Program-made: the position numbers and the translations under genes | Notes under the pieces: generated by a model | Databases searched by the model: none | Seen by the model: only the letters and a program-made list of their open reading frames with translations | What the model was told of the DNA's origin: nothing | Origin: Galaxea fascicularis | Lineage: Eukaryota > Cnidaria > Anthozoa > Scleractinia > Euphylliidae | Reading direction: 5' to 3' | Length of the DNA: 64,000 bases | Assembly (NCBI GenBank): GCA_948470475.1 | Contig: OX419342.1 | Span: 22,856,077-22,920,076 of the forward strand | Shown: positions 9,501 to 21,730 of the stretch, piece after piece | Layout of the letters: each line of letters begins with the position of its first letter | How positions within the stretch are numbered: position 1 is the first letter of the stretch

Positions 9501-12500
9501 GCTGAGTAAAACCGGCGACAGTAACGTCCATAAATCGTGTTTTTTGTTGTTGTTTTTTTTTTTTGGCAAAAGTGTAACATTAGCAGGCGCCTTTTGTTTC
9601 TAAGAAGCTCATGGCTCGCTAACGGACTGAAAAAGCTTATGAATGAATGATTTTTAGTTAAGAAAGGCGGACAGGAGTGATACTAAACATGTCACCCAAC
9701 CGTTTTGGAAAAAAAATAGGTAGCCCCACTTACCCTTGAGTCAAAACTTGTTCTCACTGTGTCCAGTTCTTGAAAGAAGCTCGTGTTTATTGCACTCACA
9801 GAAGCATCAAGCTGCTGACTGATGTTTTGAATCTGATACGTGCAAATTAAAGAATAATGCATTTAAATACAATGTAAGAAATATCTGCATCGCAATTCTT
9901 TTGTTAGTAAACTGACGACGCATTTATTATGCTGTAACAAGTCAAAGTTATAACTGACGTGCAAAGTTGAGTTGGGAAGCGTTTGAGATCGACAAGACGG
10001 TGATTTAATTTTGCAAAATGATTCTTGTTTGTCTTTCAATCATACTGTTCACTTCAGAAACAAAATTGTAATCTTGGAAAAAATAATAGGGAAAAAATTG
10101 GGGCTGATTTTTGGGAGTCAACTTAAAAGTTTGATTGCATGGTTATTTTGATCACCAACAATCTGCCCAAATTTAGGCTACACCTTTGTATTTCAGAATA
10201 TATAATAGAAACCAGAGAGGTATTCTTTATACTTTTATACGGTATATCCCCCGCCAGAAATTTGTCCGTTTGCCCTTTCTGCCGGTTTCTTAGAGATACC
10301 AACGTTTTGCAAGACATCAAACAAAGCGATTTCACAACTTAAACCGGTTCCGGGAGTAACGACTTACCTCGCTAATGGAATTATTTGCCCGGCTTTCTAT
10401 CTGAGAGACTTTGTCTTTTGTACCATTGATGTTCCTATTCGTATCACTTAAATCGCCTTTTGTACTTTGTATGTCTTGCTGCAATTGGTTCTGCAACGTC
10501 AGAAAGAAAAGTATATACAAGATAAATTTGAATTTTATAGCTTTCGAAAGCGCCTGGCAAGTATCCTCAAAGGTTGTGCCTTGGTAAAAATGACAATATT
10601 TTGTGAATTCAACTAGTAAAAGAATCAAGTTCGAGGTGTGAAGTAGTTCTTTTCTAACGTTTAGGGTAAGGCTGACGAGTTGGTTTCCGAGAGTCGTGGT
10701 TTAGAGTTCCATTCAGATAAACGTTCATCGAGTAATGTTTCAAGCTGGGCTAAAGAGCTAAAAATCAAGGATTGATGGTCGTTATTTAGAAGGTAATAGC
10801 TTTGTTCATTAGTGAACATTTTGAGCTAGACTAAAGAGATCAGTGAGGATCAAGGGATAAATCAAGCCGTGAAATACAAAAGAACGTCAAAATTTTTGTA
10901 TATCTCTAGAATGAATAAAGTGAACAAAATAATAATCCCCTATAAACTGTGTATGATCAATTTCTTCCTTTGTACTCCTGATACTAACATCTACGGGACT
11001 TATGCAACTTTTTATGTCTATCTCATACCATGTACGTTTTGATAGATGAAATGTTTCCTCTGAGTTCATTGATCAGTTTCTCAAGGGATGAGATATCAGG
11101 AGGGGAATTCGAAGATGCACTGACAAAAACACCTGATCCGTCTGTGGTATCTGAGCCCCCGAGTTTCGCTCCTGTGGGAGCAGCGGCTACGGGAAGATAG
11201 AAAAAATTAGTAAAATAAATCGCAAAGGGCACATTCAGGATTAATGCGTCGGACCAAGACCGTTGCCTCTCGGGTCATAAAGCTGAAAGCTAACCGTTTT
11301 TATATAAGCGATTAACCGCATAAGTCCCATAGGTCCAGTCCAGTCCAATCCAGTCCTATTATTACATCGTGTAAACACCAGAAAGAGTCCAGAGGGGCTG
11401 CGGCCGATGGGATCTCGTTAACCTGAACCTGCGATCTGTCGTTCAGCAGCCCGGTGCTTTACCAACTAAATCAGCCGGACTTTTAAATTTGGTAGCAAAC
11501 AGCAAGCGGCTAAATAAATAATTACACAACAACAGCATCGTAAACTGCTGGCGACCATTGAGAAGTTAACATATTATTATTACGATATCTAACAATTCAG
11601 TTCACTGGTAGTCAGTGCAGCCTAATATCCTCTTATAAAGGAACGACCCCAGTTGCTTCGCTAATCTCCGCCTTCCTGTCATTAATCCATTATTCCGCTT
11701 CGAGATTATGTTTTTTGACCCCGTCATTCCTTTCATTACGTATACAATACAGCTAGACGAGCATACACAACAACGTTTATCGAGCCATTTAGTTCCAACT
11801 GAAAAATGTAGTTATCTAAGGTACAAAATAATCTATTTTGGGAGGCCACTTTAATTCCTAAATCAAAGCACAAACGGAGTGTAAAAATGACTGCCTGTTG
11901 ACATCCAGTCACATCTATTCGAGCTATGCGCGGACTCCATCAGTGGTACGACGTTAACGTAAGAGCACCGCAGGAGTTAATTGAACTAATTGCAAGTTGC
12001 TCCGTGAGAAACACTCCGAGAACATCACAAACTATTAATGCTACAGTTAATTTTAAGCAATTGGTATATCATCGCCAAAGTTCTATGACGATCAAAGTTG
12101 TTTGATGCTTTTAGTTGACTAATTTTCCTTTCAAAGCATGTGTAAGTGTACAGATTCGCATCACTGCCGGAAACTATACGTAAATTAATTGTAATCTTTA
12201 AGAAACAAAATCTGTCTGAGGTGCAGTGAAGCTTGACTGTACCAAATCCGGCTGTCAATGAAACTAAGTCCTTGGTCTCATATCGAAGGAAACGCGATAT
12301 AAACAACGTCATTGCCACGAGAACGCACGCTTTGCTCCACCAATGGATCCTCCACAATGGAATTTTGAAAATGAAATAACATTTGAAAGTGCCACTTTCG
12401 CTGTTTTGATCAGGATTTTACGACGGCTCGTTCGAAGTTACGAGTACTTTATTTTGGATCATTAAAATATTCAAATACTTGCTCATGTTGTCATCTTTTT

Positions 12501-13429
12501 GTTTGTAGCACGTTGATAAATGGCTTAAAATTGCGTTCGCTGTTCTTTCCGCTAAGAATTACACATTTTACACATTTGAAGTGTATTAGTAAGAAACACT
12601 TAAAAACAAGGCCGATCCTCGAGAGTTCAATTGCGCCTGAATGAGATGCTATCAAACACAGTTTACGTTGAATCGAAAAGGTTTTTTTTTTTCTAGAAGC
12701 CCTTTCATTGGGGTTACCTATGGCTACCCTGTGGGCCTTTACATGTTATTTTGGGAACATCGTAAATTGCATTTATAATTTAACACTCACCCCACGGTGG
12801 CGTGATCCATCGCGTGAAGGGTTACATTGAAAATCAAACTCTGGGCAAAAACGAAGAGGAAGTAGTTTTGTTTTCTTTTGAGGCAGCAGTCTACATTCAT
12901 TTCTAAACTAAGACCGCGTGGTTCAATCAAACATGCTCATCAGTCACTCACCGTGCGAACTTCCTTGTTCTGACTGTTCTGTACTAACACAGGAACATCG
13001 ATCGTTCACTGGCCCAATTTTTCCCAGCATCATAAGCACCACCAATATTAAAGCCGTGACCGAAGTTAGAAGAACAAAAACTAAAATACACCGATTTAAG
13101 CACGATTCTCTCGTGTATGTATCCGAAACATCGGAACAGTTTGATGCCTCTCTGGCTCTTGTAACACGTACTTCTTTCAGCGGTATATGTGGCTCATACA
13201 GGTCATTATAGCGTTTTCGAGGCTTTTTCCCTCCCCCTTGAAGAACACGAACTTGATCGCTAAGAGTCGAAGGGTCTTCGTAGTGATGTCCTTTCGAATT
13301 CTCCTCGTCGCTCTCGCGAGGCTGCTTCGCCAGAAGACGTGCGTGCGACGATCGCGGTGATTCGAAACGCACGTCGCAGATGTCCACTGGACTAAAATCC
13401 CGCTGGGGATATTGACCAAAACTTGACAT
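6338..13429 (-). CDS. Type II membrane collagen-like protein, seven exons
   Basis: Exons on the minus strand: 12952-13429, 11029-11186, 10368-10490, 9734-9832, 8950-9036, 7682-8059, 6338-6523. All junctions are GT-AG and phases agree, giving 502 residues. Exon 1 encodes a basic, tyrosine-containing cytoplasmic tail (residues 1-115) and one membrane helix (about 116-139, core ILVFVLLTSVTALILVVLMM), with no signal peptide, so type II topology. Exons 2-5 give a heptad-like, N-glycosylation-rich stalk (NIS, NGT, NTS, NNT). Exon 6 has 29 uninterrupted Gly-X-Y triplets, then NFSQC. Exon 7 completes a six-cysteine C-terminal module. The layout resembles membrane scavenger-receptor collagens such as MARCO or gliomedin, but the C-terminal module is different and to my memory typical of cnidarian collagen-like proteins. 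Function is unknown; trimeric adhesion or pattern binding at the cell surface is an inference. Confidence 0.85.
6708..7092. repeat. Fold-back of two tRNA-like sequences (family also at 41744, 44606, 54366)
   Basis: Starting at ATGAACTGCGGAGATG and ending at CACAACTGCGAGGATCAGTC, the segment is a palindrome. Each half carries a tRNA-like stretch: antisense at about 6835-6890 and sense at about 6950-7015 (GCTCAGTTGGTTTGAGCATC ... GTTCAAACCC), resembling RNA polymerase III A and B boxes. The anticodon loop is not convincing, so I call it a tRNA-derived mobile repeat. It lies about 200 bases upstream of exon 7, within intron 6 of the collagen-like gene. Confidence 0.65.
7281..7477. repeat. Two adjacent perfect hairpins
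   Basis: GCATCCAGTTTGGTTGAT at 7281 and its complement ending at 7422 bound a palindrome with nearly perfect arms of about 65 bp containing (AAAT)n tracts. Directly after it, TAACACTGTTGTTTTCAT (7424-7441) pairs with 7458-7475 around a short AT loop. Both are probably MITE-derived. Confidence 0.65.
7540..7636 (-). repeat. tRNA-derived (Leu/Ser-like) SINE fragment
   Basis: On the minus strand this reads TGGCCGAGTGGTTTAGGGCG ... GGGTTCAAATCCCGC, close to the A and B boxes of class II tRNA genes. The acceptor arm does not pair cleanly and a proper variable arm is missing. It is therefore better read as a SINE head than a working tRNA gene. It sits just outside the donor of collagen exon 6. Confidence 0.5.
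9119..9296. mobile_element. Short MITE in intron 4 of the collagen-like gene
   Basis: TAGATCGTTT at 9119 is mirrored by AAACGATCTA at the right end, with GGCGGCCATGTTG motifs inside. No coding content. Confidence 0.4.
11275..11490 (-). repeat. tRNA-derived SINE in intron 1 of the collagen-like gene
   Basis: The minus strand reads GCTGATTTAGTTGGTAAAGC with a following GGTTCAGGTTA, resembling RNA polymerase III A and B boxes. A short CCAGTC tandem run (11334-11357) lies in its tail. No tRNA fold that I trust. Confidence 0.4.
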
Positions 13430-16400
13430 CGAAATCCGTGAGGTTTTACGATATATTTCTGCTCAGAACTAACGCTCAATTCTTTAACCACGTGAAAGTT
13501 TACAACTACACCGGTAAGATATTGATCCAAATAATACTACACCCACGAAGCTCAAACTCATGAATAAGAAATTACTCATTGAGGAAGCTTACCCGCGAAA
13601 ATACTGGCCTCCGATTGGTTAGTACCAAATGAATGATTTCTCTCTCGGGAGACATGTGTGGAATTTGTGGAGACAAAGACGTCAGCCGGTGAAAGCCGTT
13701 CTAGAAAAGACCTCAATCTTCGGTTTGTTTTGAAAATGGCAAAAGCGTTGCGCTGGCGTCGCAGTGTCAAAATTCTTTGCGCATTAGCATTCATTCTTTG
13801 CTCGCCAACGTCACTGAACAATGTAAATCTGCCTAAACAATTTAGTGCAGCGTACTACAAAAGTGTAATCGGAAAGAGATGTGGTCACGCGGCTCGAGGT
13901 AAGCAGAGACAACGATATATGTGACGCCTGACGCCTGTTCTGCACATTCGCCATAAGAACGTATTTTGAGAGGCATATAGCACTGAAACGAAACCCAATG
14001 GAAAAAAAAAGCCCACATTGCCAATAAGATGAAGAATAACCAATATACTAGAAATTAATGGCTGAAGAGCTCTTATTTTAATAGTCACTTTCTGTGATTA
14101 GGCTTTGCATATCTTGCATGGCTTCACCTGTCCGCTCAGTAGCTTTATTTCGAATCTACTACAGGCTGTATCTCAATGGCTACCTAATAATTGCATTTTT
14201 TTTTTCAGTTTTCGTCGTCAAATTACAAAAATAACGGAAAGTTCAGAAACTGAACATGCGAAAACGGAAGATAAAAGAAATTGCGACAGCGATCAAATAA
14301 AATAGCACCAATTGTCAAAATTTACATACATCAACAACTATGGATTATGATAGAATAAATTAACGCCTCCACTTCTGACGTATGAGTCGATCGTTATTCT
14401 ACGCACGTATTGTCTCTGAAAGGGCGCTTCGTTACAAACGTATAGCCGGCTTACCGCGCACAATACGTTCTTACATTAAATTAACCGTCGCTTCATAAAA
14501 AAAGAAACCTTTTCAATCTTAATTTTAAACCCAAAACTATTAAAAATGATTTTCCTGGAAGACGATGTATCTGTTTTAATTCAGAAAAAGATACAGGTTC
14601 TGCTGCCTTTTAAACATCTCAAAGACTTAAGACAGTTTGTGTATTTTTTTTTTTGGAAAAAACCGAATAAAAAGGTTATTAGGTCACTTTGCGTTGCGAA
14701 GCAACCAACTGAACTATAAGAAAATTATCATTATTGTGTTTGTTATGTCTACTCTGTACAATGCTGAACTTAAAAGGAAACTGAAAAGAGATCAAAACCA
14801 ATAAACTTAATGATGCGCCCCTTAAAATGGTTTGGAAAGTGATGACAAAATAGTAAACTTGCATGGAAAATTCCTTCGTAGTCTTGGTTATAAGACTAAA
14901 ATTACATATGGAAGTTAGAGAAGAAATATCGAAAGTGCATTTTCTCGAGATTCCAAAATAAATGTTTTCCGAAATATTACTTCGTTTGAAGTAAATTCAT
15001 GATGGCTAAATTTATACTCGAGCAGTCAGTTTTGTCTTTGCCGTCCACACTTGCCGTTTTAGTATGCTGGGATTACTTTTGACCGTTTAAGTGATTACAT
15101 TTATAAAGGCAATAGAAGTAATATAGATTAGGAAAGTCTTTCCCTGTTCTGGGACAAGTCCCTACCATAGCTTATAATGCCTATGACAAGACTAAATGTA
15201 TTTGTTACACACGTTTACAGTTACAGAGATCGATATCAGCCCAAGATTGTTAAAAACAAGAACGCTTTATTGAGCATACAGGATAGAGGGGGAAACCACT
15301 GAGGACATGTTATGGACCTGTCACGGACCGTCACGGTTATTATTGTCACGGGGTTATCAACAAGCCGTCACGGGAACTCGACTGTCACTATCACTTTTAC
15401 CACTAAGTCAATTTTAAGTAGCGGAAAACGTGATCGATCGACAAGACATTTTCGCTAACTTAATCAGTGCAAACCTCTGCTGACGTTTACGATTTTGAAT
15501 TGTGTGTGTCGCAAATTACCGATTTCTGACTACAGCCGAGACTGTGGGAAAAAATTAACTGGCCTATTTAAGTTTTTCCAGATAAAAGTGATCACATAAT
15601 TTGCTTTAAAAATAAATGAAGAAAAAAACTCAAAGAAGTGCAAAAGTGGGTCTCGCAGTTAAAAGCGAACCTTTCAAGATCAACCAATAAACAAACCTCT
15701 GAAACCGTTACCCAATGTAGGAGCGATTTTGTAGCCATGTGCCCCTTTGTTTGGGAGAACCGCACGAGGGTCCCATGCCGGAAAAGAGTGAAAATAGACC
15801 ACTTTCATAAATGGCGGACATTGTTATTCTTTTGTATAACTGATAATTAGCCCAACAAAACTCATTTTGGAACAAAAATGCTTTCGAATTTGAAAGAGGC
15901 AAATTGGTGAAACACACTGACCCGATAAACAAAGAACTGACAAGCGAGTGCCTCTCCCAGGCGTGATAATTGGTTTTGCTCTAGGGTATAGGGCTTCTTC
16001 GTTAACTACTTGTGATTTCCTTGACAAGTGGGTCAATTCATGAGCACGATAATAAGCTATAAATATTCAAGTGAAATGCAGCTACCGAATTTCTTTCCGT
16101 TTGATCCGTGGAAAAAGAGCACCTTAAGACCACGCCTTTTCGGTTACCATTTGGTGCTTTTTCGCCCCCTGATCAGTACTTCACGCTGAAGTTTTGACGT
16201 AAGTAAAGTTTCCTTGTGTTACTGCTACATGCAACTACTGTAAGAAAAGAGTACGATAAAATCACATCGTTTCGGTTACCATCTGGTGCTTTTTGCCCCC
16301 CTGATCAGTACTTGGCGCTGACAATTTTGACGTAAATAAAGTTTCCTAGTGTTACTGCTACAGCTGCCACTGCTGTTGTTATGACAACTACTATTACTGC

Positions 16401-16603
16401 CACTTATGTTTCTTTCGTCACACCACACAGCCCCCCGTGACATCCGATGCCTTTCGTAGACATCAATACTAGAAATCTTAGTCTTGCTTGCCTATGTTGG
16501 AAACGTTTTGCAACCAAAATCACAACAAAAGAACAAATGCTGTATATACCCCTGCTAATAGCGAGCTGCCTAATAGGAGGCGATACAATATTGAATCCCT
16601 CAC
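13430..16603. other. Spacer between first-exon copies 1 and 2
   Basis: No coding exon is supported. In particular I find no stalk, Gly-X-Y or cysteine-module exon on the minus strand here, which matters because copy 2 (16604-17111) would need one if it were an independent gene. The promoter of copy 1 is presumably just above 13429. A two-unit tandem repeat lies at 16134-16370. Confidence 0.6.
16134..16370. repeat. Tandem repeat, two units of about 130 bp
   Basis: The block from TTTCGGTTACCATTTGGTGC through CTGATCAGTACTTC...AAAGTTTCCTTGTGTTACTG is repeated once with minor changes starting near 16268. It sits a few hundred bases downstream of the splice donor of first-exon copy 2. Confidence 0.65.
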
Positions 16604-17111
16604 CTTGTGTTTTATTGCAACAGCTTGGCCCCAATTTCCCAAGAATAACTAACACCACGAGAAGAAGCGATGCCAACGAAATCATAAGAATCATGAACAA
16701 GATCAACCGACTTATCCAAGACGAACTGTTCTTTTCACAAGTACAGACACCATCCGTTGGCTCTGTAATAGTCCTTTTGGTTTCACTCGATTCGTATAGG
16801 GAGTTGCTTTTTCTCTTCGGTCCAGTGGTTGTAGAACTCCAAGCACTCTTACAAATAACCAGGTTAGAAGGGTCGTCGTATTGATGTTCAAGTTCTGGAG
16901 CTTTGTTCATAGACCCAAGGACATAGCAATCTGGTTTGAGAGTGCTTGGAATTCTCAGAATTTCATCAGAGCTTTGCACAGTTCGTGAGGTTTCGTAGGC
17001 AGGGTTCAGATAGCTCCTCGCAATGTTGTCCGAGTTTCTCAAAGCAATGTCAAGGCTATCATCTGTGTAAGGACTGTAAGCGCGATTTTGAGGGCGATCG
17101 TTTTGTGCCAT
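16604..17111 (-). CDS. First-exon copy 2: cytoplasmic tail plus membrane helix of the collagen-like receptor
   Basis: An ATG at 17111 opens 169 codons ending at a GT donor (CACAAG then GTGAGG) in phase 1, the same phase as exon 1 of the gene at 13429. The protein begins MAQNDRPQNRAYSPYTDDSL. It carries the shared motifs YDDPSNL and SLYES and ends in a membrane helix (LILFMILMISLASLLLVVLV) followed by GKLGPSCC. Frame and splice donor are intact. No stalk or collagen exon follows before exon 1 of the next copy, so it most likely splices to the shared exon 2 at 11186. The alternative is a duplicated exon left without a body. Tail tyrosines could be phosphorylated (inference). Confidence 0.7.
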
Positions 17112-20100
17112 TTGTCAATTTAAATCCCGGCGGCAAAAATTGAGCTAAATTCCAATATGGTAAGCTAGCTGCTTGTAATTTCTTTCGAAACAAACACGGC
17201 TATTGTCGGATAACAAACAAATCGTGTTTTCAGTCTTGCTGACTATCGTGGATGAATCAATAACATTCGCGCTTTTACAAATCATGAAGTTAGACCGACA
17301 GGCCAGGAACTCGGTTATATTAGTTCAAGTCCTATCCACCTTGCTTTCACCTGCCCGGCCAGAGGAATGGCAGGCTGTATGTTCCCTAAAACCAGGTTTT
17401 TCATGTCTCTGACGAAACGTCTCGTGTTCTTCTCGGGATTCCCCATTTTTTACTGTTTGTATTGCGAGGCGATCATGATCGCCAACTATCAAAACACTCA
17501 TTTTACTTCGTACCCTGCAAATAGCACAGCCTTTCTATATTTTCCAGCACTTCTCAGCGCCTACCGAGCCAGCGACTTTAAAATGAGGAGCGCATGATCG
17601 ACCCGTGAGATTATTGAAGGGGTCAAATGATCCCGGCGTCCGAGCGAGCAACAGTCACAGATCAGCTTCATGACCCTGATGAGTGTTTTTTTACGAGAGC
17701 TGTCATCAGTCTTGCTATTACTTATTCATTCGACTGGGCTCAAAGATCCTTGCTGCGTCTGCTGTAACTCATTTCGAAGAATGTGAATGTCAGTTCTTCC
17801 GGATGATGCATTTAGCAACTGACTACAAATTTAACGTTTATCAAGTTTGTTTATAATGGCGCCGTGTAATCATGATGCCGAGCAGTCTATAGTTTCAATG
17901 ACGAAGCTGTCAAATGTTAGGCTATTAAAGCTTGACGGCCAACTGTAAATGTAACAGCTATCCCGGCATTGCAACAGTTTCAGTTACTTCACGATCGGTT
18001 TCAATGTAAGCTTCAAAAACTTTCCAAAATATATATAAGGATCTCTAAACACCCCCGCCACATTGTCACAGAAGGCAATTAGATCCATCAGGATAATAGA
18101 AATCACAAAATATTCAGCTAATGGTGTAATTACCATACAGAATGGCGACAGTTTAACATTTAGTTTCTGAATATTTTACGTCAATCAAGATGGAATAAAG
18201 ACAAAAAACGAACTTGAATTCTACAGATGACTGAACAATCAGAATGATCGTTGGAAAATAGCTCAAAGTGGGCAAAATATTTTTGAAGTAAGAAAAAAAT
18301 AAATGCACCAACTACCTGTAAATGATCATTTTGAGACCATCTAACCACTCCAACTATCAAGGACTCGTTTTTCCCTCTCTCTATGGGTCGTAACACAAGA
18401 AACACCAGTTTCTCAAAACACCCACTTGTATGCGATACAGCCGGCTTTTTTCAATGGCTCTTCAGTTATGTACAAGCTATCCTTACTTCATATTAGGCTG
18501 TCTACTCATTCCAACCCCGTGCTAAGTTCGCGAGATATATAGATAGATGGCATTTCCTTTCTGTTCTTATGTATTTTTGGAAGGCTTCTTTCACCTCAGA
18601 AATTCGAGAAAACCGTAAACATGAAATTGTGTACGTTTACGCAATTGTGCCCTAAGAGTGATACAGGGCATAAAACGAACTGAAAAATACTTTTTCTCAG
18701 ATTAATTATACCTCGTAAGGCGCCTCAAAGAAAAGAAAAGGAAAGCTCTAAAGTTTACAAAGTCATATCACCCGAACGAAGCCACACTCGACTTGACATA
18801 AATCCTTGCAAACACAATGAACTTTGGCCCGCAGGGATTCCGCAGCACAATTGGTATGAAAAAAAATATATATGATGAAAGCTCATTGATAACAAGCCGG
18901 TTGTCGGTAGAACATGTCTCGAGAAGACAGCAACGGAGAACAGTTTGACCACTGGGTTATTGCAACAGATGCATGTCGTTACTGCTGCAACAGATGTCGT
19001 TAAATGTATAATAGCTCCGAGGTCGTTTATCATACTTGACCAATTTTTATTGCAGCAGATGCGTAATTAAAGCAAATTACAAACGCTTGTAGTTCAAGGA
19101 AAAACTAGGCCTATCCGAACGGAAAGGTATCGAAAATCTTCTGTTGCAGTTAAGAAAGTACAGAGTCGAGTGGTAACCTCCAAACTGTTTAATTGTATTC
19201 AGTGACTTTTCTGGCTAACAGTGGAAGGAGAGTGCAGACTGGCAACGTTCTGATTCTGCATAGAGGTTTTAGCTAATGAAGCCATGCTTTACAGATGAAC
19301 ATGTATTGCGTTGCTTTAGAAGTCAGAAAACTCAGTGTAACGTTCAACAGTATCACCATTTCAGCTAACATACAGGTTATGAGATTTAAGGAAATGATCA
19401 TTAAACAGGAACGATGATTTCTTGACGTTTAACTAAATTCTCTAAACTAGCACTCACTATAAGAAATGTAAGAAGACCAGTTTAGAAAATATTCACGTTG
19501 ATTTCAGGGCTAAAGTGTTAAAAAGTCAACATTTTAACCAAGAGAAATATTGATTTCATACACAAAATTGATTATGTAGAAGAAGCTCATTTTGTTTTGG
19601 GTTTTTGGTTTCCCTGTTCAGTGACGTTTAGATGAACATTTATATCAACTTGATCAAGCGCAAGATATAAACATCAGACAGAAAAATGTTGTTGGCTTTG
19701 GAAGTTTGGAGAACCTAAAGCAGATTAAGTAAATTGACTAGAAAATAAAAGTAAAAGTTCTAGAGTACCGATCAGGGAAAAGTAGCGGTCGGCAGCGAGA
19801 TTTAATAAAAAATGACTAAAGGGCATTCTTTGGGTGTTGCTGCGTAGGTGGGGGAGTTGTACACAAACATTGTCGGGTTTTACTGATTAACGGAGTTGAT
19901 AATGTAAGTTAACCATCTTACAGGGATTCTGTAACCTTACGTTTCGAGCGTTATCCTTTCGTTTCGCTCAGGAAGGGCTAACGCTCGAAACGTCAGGTTT
20001 TAGAATCCCTGTACGGTGGGCAATTTACATTTAACTCCGCTGATAAAACCAAATTTACGTTTAATAAAAATTTGCTGACATAACCGAAAGTTATTTGACA

Positions 20101-20505
20101 GCAAAACTCCTCGGGGGGTCGAAACGACTTTGTAGCGAAACGACCGGTAAGCCCGGCGTAAAATCATTGTGGGATGCATTCAGATTGCAAACTAGTAACA
20201 GCTAAATTCTTTCTGTTTATCGTGCACTCGTTAAAAATCCGCGTTTTTAAGAAAGAAAACCAAGCTTAATGAATCATGTTAAGCCAGCGCTGTTGTTGTT
20301 GTTTATCGCACAACACGATCACTCCATTAATACAATATCTCCTGGTAACATACCGATACAATATTCCGAACATTTCGACACACAAACTAAATGGAATAAA
20401 CTGCACCAATGCTTGAAAGTACCTTCAAAAGGCCTTTCATCGTTAGCTAGAATGTCAAATACCAAAAAAACTGTTATGTAAACGTTGGTCAACACATCAT
20501 CCTAC
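17112..20505. other. Spacer between first-exon copies 2 and 3
   Basis: No coding exon is supported on either strand. It should hold the promoter of copy 2 just above 17111, though I see no clear TATA box. A palindrome lies at 19900-20030. Confidence 0.6.
19900..20030. repeat. Palindromic MITE
   Basis: ACAGGGATTCTGTAACCTTA ... TTTCGAGCGTTA is mirrored by TAACGCTCGAAACGTCAGG ... AGAATCCCTGTACGG around a short centre near 19955-19975. The fold is strong; there is no coding content. Confidence 0.65.
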
Positions 20506-20992
20506 CTTGTTCAGAAACACTGCAACTCGAACAGCTGGGTTTTAATTTCCCGACAATGATTAACACCACCAGTAGAAGCGACGTCAGGGAGACTATTAAA
20601 ATCAGAGATAAGACGAACCGGCTGAGCCAGGTGTCCCCACCACCGATGTCTTCCATGAAGTCATCCCCTTCAGTTTCTTGTCCTTTCTTTTTGAGATCGG
20701 TTGGTTCGTACAACTCGTTTCGCTTCCTTCGAGGCCCGGTGCTAGCTGCGGGCACCATAAGGTGTGCTGGGTCCTCGTACTGGTGGGAAATGTCTGCATT
20801 CTCGTACGCCTGGTTCTGATAGCTTCCTTTAAATGTGCTGGGGTCTCTCGCAATGTTTTCCTGGCTTCGAACAAGTCCTAAATTTGAGTACGCGCCATTT
20901 GGATAGCTGCCGGTAGGCTGGGAGACGTCTTCCAAGCTGTCCACCGCATACGGACTGTATGCGCGATTTCCAGGTCGTCCGTTTTGTGCCAT
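20506..20992 (-). CDS. First-exon copy 3: cytoplasmic tail plus membrane helix of the collagen-like receptor
   Basis: The ATG at 20992 (MAQNGRPGNRAYSPYAVDSL) opens 162 codons to a phase-1 donor (GAACAAG then GTAGG). It is clearly paralogous to copy 2. The tail has the tyrosine motifs YSNL, YQNQ, YEDPAHL and LYEPTDL and a basic GPRRKRN patch. The helix (about 122-146, core LSLILIVSLTSLLLVVLIIV) is followed by GKLKPSCSSC. The in-frame TTG nine bases upstream is not a plausible start. As with copy 2, no downstream exons follow before the next copy, and the phase fits splicing to 11186. Distances between the three ATGs are 3682 and 3881 bases, consistent with an old tandem duplication. Confidence 0.7.
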
Positions 20993-21390
20993 AGTTTTCA
21001 AATACAGAAGGATCGGAAGTGTATCGAACTATTTTTTTAAAAGTTGTTTTCTTGTCACCGACTGCAGGAGATTATTATCTGCTTATGCCGATATTTGCCA
21101 GAAATTTACACGAATGAATGAACAAGTATGCAAATCCTTGAGCGGAAGCCTATTCATTTAATGAATATGACGTATTCTATTGGTCGCTTTCATAATTTCC
21201 CTTGTGTCGCTGTGATTGCGTATTGTTGAAGCGTTGTAGGGTGTGACAAAATAACAACCAACACGAACGAATGAAGCTCACCATGATCAGGCATCCATAT
21301 AAGGCTAATAAAAACTTAATACAAAAGTAGGAGTGCGCATTACCATGTTCCTCACGCGAACAAGTGCTGGCATGCATAAGCATCTTAGCC

Positions 21391-21730
21391 TCGGGCTGTC
21401 TTTTGTTCCGGTCTCCTCAGAAAAAGCGAAAGTTCGAGGGGTTTATCTTCTGAAATTTCCCCGTATATTTTCCAGTTGAGTGTAATAGCATTAATTCTCA
21501 GAAACTGTACTGCATATTCTTTCGCAAGTTTATTTAAGTTAAGGGCAGCCTGTCTTTTGTTTCTCTGGAAAAAGCGAAAGTTTGGAGTGTTAATCTTCAT
21601 AAATATTCCATGAGCTCACTGTAGTAGAAACAGGACAAGTTCCCCGTGTTATGCTGTCATTTACTCTTTCATTAATTCTCCAAACTGTCCCAGTGGAAAT
21701 TCTTTCGCAAGTTTCCTTCACTTTAATCCA
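21391..21730. repeat. Imperfect tandem repeat, two units of about 150-190 bp
   Basis: Both units carry GTCTTTTGTT ... AAAAAGCGAAAGTT and later ATTAATTCTC ... ATTCTTTCGCAAGTTT. The second unit has an extra stretch in the middle. A third, weaker trace of the ATTCTC part appears near 21977. Confidence 0.5.

Noticed and set aside
12025..12357. A 110-codon minus frame in intron 1 of the collagen-like gene with a signal-like start
   Set aside because: It begins with TTG rather than ATG, has no splice continuation and resembles no family.
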